A stretch of DNA of 9,590 bases from Clostridia bacterium (GTDB lineage: Bacteria > Bacillota_A > Clostridia > Christensenellales > Aristaeellaceae). Both the position numbers and the translations under genes were made by a program. Location: positions 1-9,590 of the forward strand of contig JAFXSH010000143.1 in NCBI GenBank assembly GCA_017525805.1, read 5' to 3'. Shown here one piece after another: positions 6,955-9,590 of this stretch. The notes under the pieces were generated by a model. The model was given only the letters and a program-made list of their open reading frames with translations. It searched no databases and was not told the origin of the DNA. Numbering within the stretch: position 1 is the stretch's first letter; each line of letters begins with the position of its first letter.

Positions 6955-6989
6955 AAAAACCCTGGAAGCCGCATGTTTCCAGGGTTTTT
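6955..6989. terminator. Intrinsic terminator of rplM-rpsI, probably bidirectional
   Basis: A perfect 13-bp repeat: AAAAACCCTGGAA (6955-6967) and TTCCAGGGTTTTT (6977-6989) around a 9-nt loop. The GC-rich core is flanked by A- and T-runs, giving a U-tract whichever strand is transcribed. It lies 18 nt past the rpsI stop and also faces transcription coming from the IS630 side. Confidence 0.92.
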
Positions 6990-7007
6990 GATGCCTTCTG
7001 ATCTCGA

Positions 7008-7397
7008 TTAACGCTTGCTGAACTGGGGCGCGCGGCGGGCGGCTTTCAGGCCGTACTTCTTGCGCTCCTTCATACGAGGATCGCGGGTGAGGAAACCGGC
7101 TTTTTTCAGTTCGCCGCGAAGCTCGGGGTTCACCTTGCACAGGGCGCGGCTGATGCCGTGACGGATGGCACCCGCCTGACCGGTGAGGCCGCCGCCGCGA
7201 ACGTTGACCAGCACGTCGAAGCTGCCGCCGACCTTGACCAGGTTCAGGGGCTGACGCACGGTCATCTTCAGAGTTTCCAGACCGAAATAATCTTCGATAT
7301 CGCGTTTATTGACCAAAATTTTGCCTTCACCGGGTACGAGGCGTACACGGGCGACCGCGCTCTTGCGGCGGCCAACGGCATTGAAATCATTCGCCAT
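7008..7397 (-). CDS. rpsI: 30S ribosomal protein S9 (uS9)
   Basis: 129 residues, normal length for bacterial S9. The N-terminus has '[17 protein letters not shown]', the middle '[23 protein letters not shown]', and the C-terminus the family tail '[24 protein letters not shown]', whose last basic residues (SKR) reach the P-site tRNA in the ribosome. The start at 7397 has AAGGAG at a good distance. It is the second gene of the rplM-rpsI operon, 26 nt after the rplM stop, and ends just before a strong terminator. Confidence 0.98.
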   Translation of the reverse strand: MANDFNAVGRRKSAVARVRLVPGEGKILVNKRDIEDYFGLETLKMTVRQPLNLVKVGGSFDVLVNVRGGGLTGQAGAIRHGISRALCKVNPELRGELKKAGFLTRDPRMKERKKYGLKAARRAPQFSKR

Positions 7398-7423
7398 GAT
7401 TGTTACTCCTTCCGCTCAGCTTC

Positions 7424-7864
7424 TTACTTGATCAGTTCCAGCACTTCGGGCTTCTGCGCGGCCTGCTCGTGTTCGGGGCCGGCGTAAATGCGCAGCTTGG
7501 TGGCCATCTTGCGGCCCAGGGGGCCCTTGGGCAGCATGCCCACGATGGCGTGACGCACAGCGAATTCAGGCTTTTCAGCAATCAGCTTGCGGTACTTGGT
7601 TTCCTTCAGGCCGCCGGCATAACCGGAATGATGATAATAAATCTTCTGATCCAGCTTTTTGCCGGTCAAAACGATTTTGGAAGCATTGATGATGATCACG
7701 TGATCACCGGTATCCACATGAGGAGTATAGATGGGCTTGTTCTTGCCGCGCAGGATGTTGGCAACCTGGCTGGCGAGACGACCAAGCACCATGCCGTCCG
7801 CATCAACGACATACCACTTGCGCTCTACGTTCTGCGCATTTGCCATATAGGTGTTCAAGAGCAT
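7424..7864 (-). CDS. rplM: 50S ribosomal protein L13 (uL13)
   Basis: Up to 146 residues, full length. Family stretches: '[22 protein letters not shown]', '[25 protein letters not shown]', '[13 protein letters not shown]', '[24 protein letters not shown]'. L13 is an early-assembly protein of the 50S subunit. The start is not obvious: ATG 7864 is only 2 nt from GGAGG; TTG 7858 lies 8 nt from it and would give '[15 protein letters not shown]', matching the usual 'MKTYMA' beginning; ATG 7846 is too far. TTG 7858 is therefore a good alternative. It is followed by rpsI in the same operon. Confidence 0.97.
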   Translation of the reverse strand: MLLNTYMANAQNVERKWYVVDADGMVLGRLASQVANILRGKNKPIYTPHVDTGDHVIIINASKIVLTGKKLDQKIYYHHSGYAGGLKETKYRKLIAEKPEFAVRHAIVGMLPKGPLGRKMATKLRIYAGPEHEQAAQKPEVLELIK

Positions 7865-7968
7865 TTCCTCCTTGAAATCTGGTAAAACTTTCGGCTGCCG
7901 TCCGGTGATGGTCGCACCCTCCGGCGATGTAACAATAGCACCCGGGGCTAGCGGAGTCTATTGATGCA
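7865..7968 (-). promoter_or_regulatory. rplM leader, possible L13 autoregulatory leader RNA
   Basis: About 100 nt of untranslated leader lie between the promoter and the rplM start. The arms CAATAG and CTATTG (pairing across 7933-7963) enclose a GC-rich core, and two related blocks follow (CATCGCCGGAGGG and CATCACCGGACGG on the minus strand). Position and structure fit the L13 leader known in Firmicutes, which is thought to let L13 repress its own operon. I could not check it against the Rfam model. Confidence 0.5.
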
Positions 7969-7974
7969 AACGGT

Positions 7975-8003
7975 AGTATACAAAATTCCGGCAGATTTGT
8001 CAA
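7975..8003 (-). promoter_or_regulatory. Sigma-A promoter of rplM-rpsI
   Basis: On the minus strand TTGACA (7998-8003), a 17-bp spacer, then TATACT (7975-7980): a perfect -35 and five of six in the -10. Transcription should begin near 7968. It is back to back with the thrS promoter. Confidence 0.88.
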
Positions 8004-8013
8004 TACGAAAACT

Positions 8014-8035
8014 GCAATTTTTCCGGTAAAATTGC
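8014..8035. repeat. Perfect inverted repeat between the divergent -35 boxes
   Basis: GCAATTTT (8014-8021) and AAAATTGC (8028-8035) are exact reverse complements with a 6-bp spacer. The repeat fills the gap between the rplM -35 (7998-8003) and abuts the thrS -35 (8036-8041). The size and symmetry suit a dimeric regulator site. No T-run follows either arm and it lies upstream of both start sites, so it is not a terminator for these genes. Confidence 0.5.
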
Positions 8036-8064
8036 TTGACTTCCCGTTTTTTCGGGGGTATAAT
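8036..8064 (+). promoter_or_regulatory. Sigma-A promoter of the thrS T-box transcript
   Basis: TTGACT (8036-8041), a 17-bp spacer, TATAAT (8059-8064). The transcript should begin near 8071, just before the T-box leader. The spacer contains a small CCCG/CGGG inverted repeat. Confidence 0.88.
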
Positions 8065-8070
8065 ACCATC

Positions 8071-8310
8071 ATCCTCAGGAATGACGGAGAACACGTTTCT
8101 TCCTCAACGGCTGAAAGAGAGTATGCGGTGGGTGCGAGCATATGAGCCGCGGATGAAATACCACCTCCCGACCAAAGGCGGCTTGCGCCCGATACAGCGC
8201 ACACAGCGAGCGGCCTGTTCCGCGTGAACGGGCAACAAGGGTGGAACCGCGGGCGAAGAAAAGCATTTTCACGCTCGTCCCTTCATTTCACATGACGGGA
8301 CGGGCGTTTT
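8071..8310 (+). ncRNA. Threonine-specific T-box riboswitch upstream of thrS
   Basis: The T-box core AACAAGGGTGGAACCGCG (8234-8251) is nearly consensus. It contains TGGA (8242-8245), which pairs with the acceptor end of uncharged tRNA; the A predicts a U discriminator base. Upstream, stem I begins around 8115 with a GAGAGTA-like motif. On its 3' side the specifier loop reads GAAATACCA, with the Thr codon ACC at 8160-8162 followed by a purine. A terminator hairpin at 8272-8306 competes with the antiterminator. Uncharged tRNA-Thr should stabilise the antiterminator and turn thrS on. The whole leader fits between a strong promoter and the thrS start. Confidence 0.92.
8272..8310 (+). terminator. 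T-box regulated intrinsic terminator
   Basis: CGCTCGTCCC (8272-8281) pairs with GGGACGGGCG (8297-8306), ten pairs with one G-U, followed by TTTT (8307-8310). This is the attenuator of the thrS leader. Confidence 0.85.
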
Positions 8311-8378
8311 CATATGCCCTCCCAAACAAGGAGCAAACCCCTTGCGGGTTTGCGACACAGCAGAGGAGGATTGTCATC

Positions 8379-9590
8379 ATGAAGATCATCTACAACGACG
8401 GCCACGCGGCCGAATGTCCCGAGGAACTGGAGCTGGAAGTGCTGCGCCACAGCGCGGCCCACATCATGGCCCAGGCGGTGAAGCGCCTGTACCCCAACGC
8501 CCACTTCGCCTACGGCCCCGCCACTGAAAAGGGCTTCCACTATGACATCGACCTGGGCGACGTGAAGCTCTCCGACGAGGACCTGCCCGCCATCGAAAAG
8601 GAAATGCAGAAAATCGTGAAGGAAAACCTGCCTTTCAAGGTTTATCCGCTGCCCCGGGACGAGGCTGTGAAGCTCATGCAGGAGCGCGGCGAAATCTACA
8701 AGGTGGAGCACATCGCCGATTTGGACGAGGACGCCCAGATCACCTTCTATCAGCAGGGCGAATACATCGACATGTGCGTGGGCCCGCACCTGACCTACAC
8801 CAAGGCCCTGAAAGCCTTCAAGCTCATGTCCCTTTCCGGCGCGTACTGGAAGAACGACCAGAAGAACAAAATGCTCACCCGCCTGAACGGCGTGGCTTTC
8901 CGCAATCAGGACGAGCTGGCCGCCTATTTAAAGGAAGTGGAAGAAGCCAAGGCACGGGATCACCGCCGCATCGGCAAGGACATGCAACTGTTCATGACCG
9001 ACGACTTGGTAGGCAAGGGCCTGCCCATGTTCCTGCCCAAGGGCTATACCCTGTGGCAGCAGTTGGAAAACTACATCCGGGACAAGGAACGGCTGCTGGG
9101 CTATCAGCACGTGCTGACCCCCTGCGTGGGCACGGTGGACCTGTACAAGACCAGCGGCCACTGGGACCATTACAAGGACAACATGTTCCCCGCCATGGAG
9201 GTGGAGGGCGAAGCCTTCGTGCTGCGGCCCATGAACTGCCCCCATCATATGCGCATCTACGCCAACCGGCCCCATTCCTACCGCGACCTGCCCATCCGCA
9301 TCGGCGAAATCGCCCACGATTTCCGCTTTGAAGCCAGCGGCACCCTGAAGGGCATCGAGCGCGGCCGTCACTTCTGCCAGAACGACGCCCACCTGTTCGT
9401 CACCCCCGACCAGATCAAGGACGAGGTCAGCGCGGTGTGCGATCTGATTTTCAGCACCTACAAGGATTTCGGCATCACCGATTACCGCTGCGTCCTGTCC
9501 CTGCGCGACCCGGAAGATAAGGTGAAGTACCACCAGGATGACGAAATGTGGGAAAAGGCGGAAAGCGCCCTGCGGGAAGTGCTGACCGAA
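8379..9590 (+). CDS. thrS: Threonine--tRNA ligase lacking the TGS domain (3' end outside the window)
   Basis: Charges tRNA-Thr with threonine. 404 codons are visible and the frame is open at the window end. ATG 8379 is preceded by GGAGG (8365-8369) at good spacing. The E. coli-type TGS domain (about 60 residues) is absent: after a short 'MKIIYNDGHAAECPEELE' the protein goes straight into the editing domain. Editing-site residues are present: H24 and H28 (HSAAH), C133 and H137 (CVGPH). The class II core follows: motif 1 region 'GLPMFLPKGYTLWQQLENYIR' (214-234), zinc ligands C287 ('RPMNCPHH') and H338 ('QNDAHLF'), and motif 2 Arg316 ('DFRFEASGTLKGIERGR'). These sit 47-49 residues earlier than in the E. 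coli enzyme, as expected if only TGS is lost. Motif 3, the third zinc ligand and the anticodon-binding domain lie beyond the window. Controlled by the T-box leader. Confidence 0.97.
   Translation, partial: MKIIYNDGHAAECPEELELEVLRHSAAHIMAQAVKRLYPNAHFAYGPATEKGFHYDIDLGDVKLSDEDLPAIEKEMQKIVKENLPFKVYPLPRDEAVKLMQERGEIYKVEHIADLDEDAQITFYQQGEYIDMCVGPHLTYTKALKAFKLMSLSGAYWKNDQKNKMLTRLNGVAFRNQDELAAYLKEVEEAKARDHRRIGKDMQLFMTDDLVGKGLPMFLPKGYTLWQQLENYIRDKERLLGYQHVLTPCVGTVDLYKTSGHWDHYKDNMFPAMEVEGEAFVLRPMNCPHHMRIYANRPHSYRDLPIRIGEIAHDFRFEASGTLKGIERGRHFCQNDAHLFVTPDQIKDEVSAVCDLIFSTYKDFGITDYRCVLSLRDPEDKVKYHQDDEMWEKAESALREVLTE

Noticed and set aside
8928..9533. A long minus-strand open frame opposite thrS
   Set aside because: Shadow of thrS, which has all catalytic motifs in the plus frame.
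1..9590. CRISPR arrays, tRNA or rRNA genes
   Set aside because: No regularly spaced repeats and no tRNA- or rRNA-like sequence were seen in this window.

Overview
The window looks like a chromosomal segment of a fairly GC-rich member of the Clostridia (Firmicutes), probably uncultured. The evidence is a threonine T-box leader in front of thrS, an rplM-rpsI operon with its own leader, clostridial-type fused amino-acid ABC transporter domains, strong GGAGG ribosome binding sites, and relaxase and IS630-type remnants of the kind common in gut Clostridia. I cannot name a genus.

Layout. (1) 1-880: a membrane-anchored protein of unknown function with two similar extracytoplasmic repeats; its frame is open to the window edge, so the true start may lie outside. 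(2) About 890-2160: a graveyard of broken genes, holding the N-terminal third of a MobA/VirD2-type relaxase on the minus strand and a chimeric ORF in which a membrane helix is joined to the C-terminal half of an alpha/beta hydrolase. (3) 2255-4999, minus strand: one 914-residue polypeptide carrying a whole polar amino-acid type ABC importer (signal anchor, solute-binding lobes in swapped order, permease, ATPase) plus a C-terminal degenerate GHKL/RsbW-like domain. (4) 5372-6514, plus strand and divergent from the importer: an exported inosine-uridine type nucleoside hydrolase whose start region appears to have lost one A from an A-run. (5) 6548-6904: an orphan promoter and start region running into an AT-rich IS630 transposase remnant with a 5' truncation and an internal deletion. 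(6) 6955-7864, minus strand: rplM-rpsI (L13-S9) with a strong terminator, a leader structure and a near-consensus promoter. (7) 8036-9590, plus strand: a near-consensus promoter, a threonine T-box riboswitch with terminator, and thrS lacking the N-terminal TGS domain, cut by the window end.

How it works together. The housekeeping end (rplM-rpsI and thrS) is divergently transcribed from a compact intergenic region with two strong promoters and a perfect 8-bp inverted repeat between the two -35 boxes. thrS expression should be read out by uncharged tRNA-Thr through the T-box. The accessory half pairs a one-protein importer with a divergently encoded exported nucleoside hydrolase under very similar Shine-Dalgarno/start blocks. 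A joint role in scavenging is possible but is inference. The most interesting items are the one-polypeptide importer with its swapped binding lobes and extra C-terminal domain, the suspected one-base frameshift at the hydrolase start, the chimeric ORF at about 1658-2155, and the TGS-less ThrRS.
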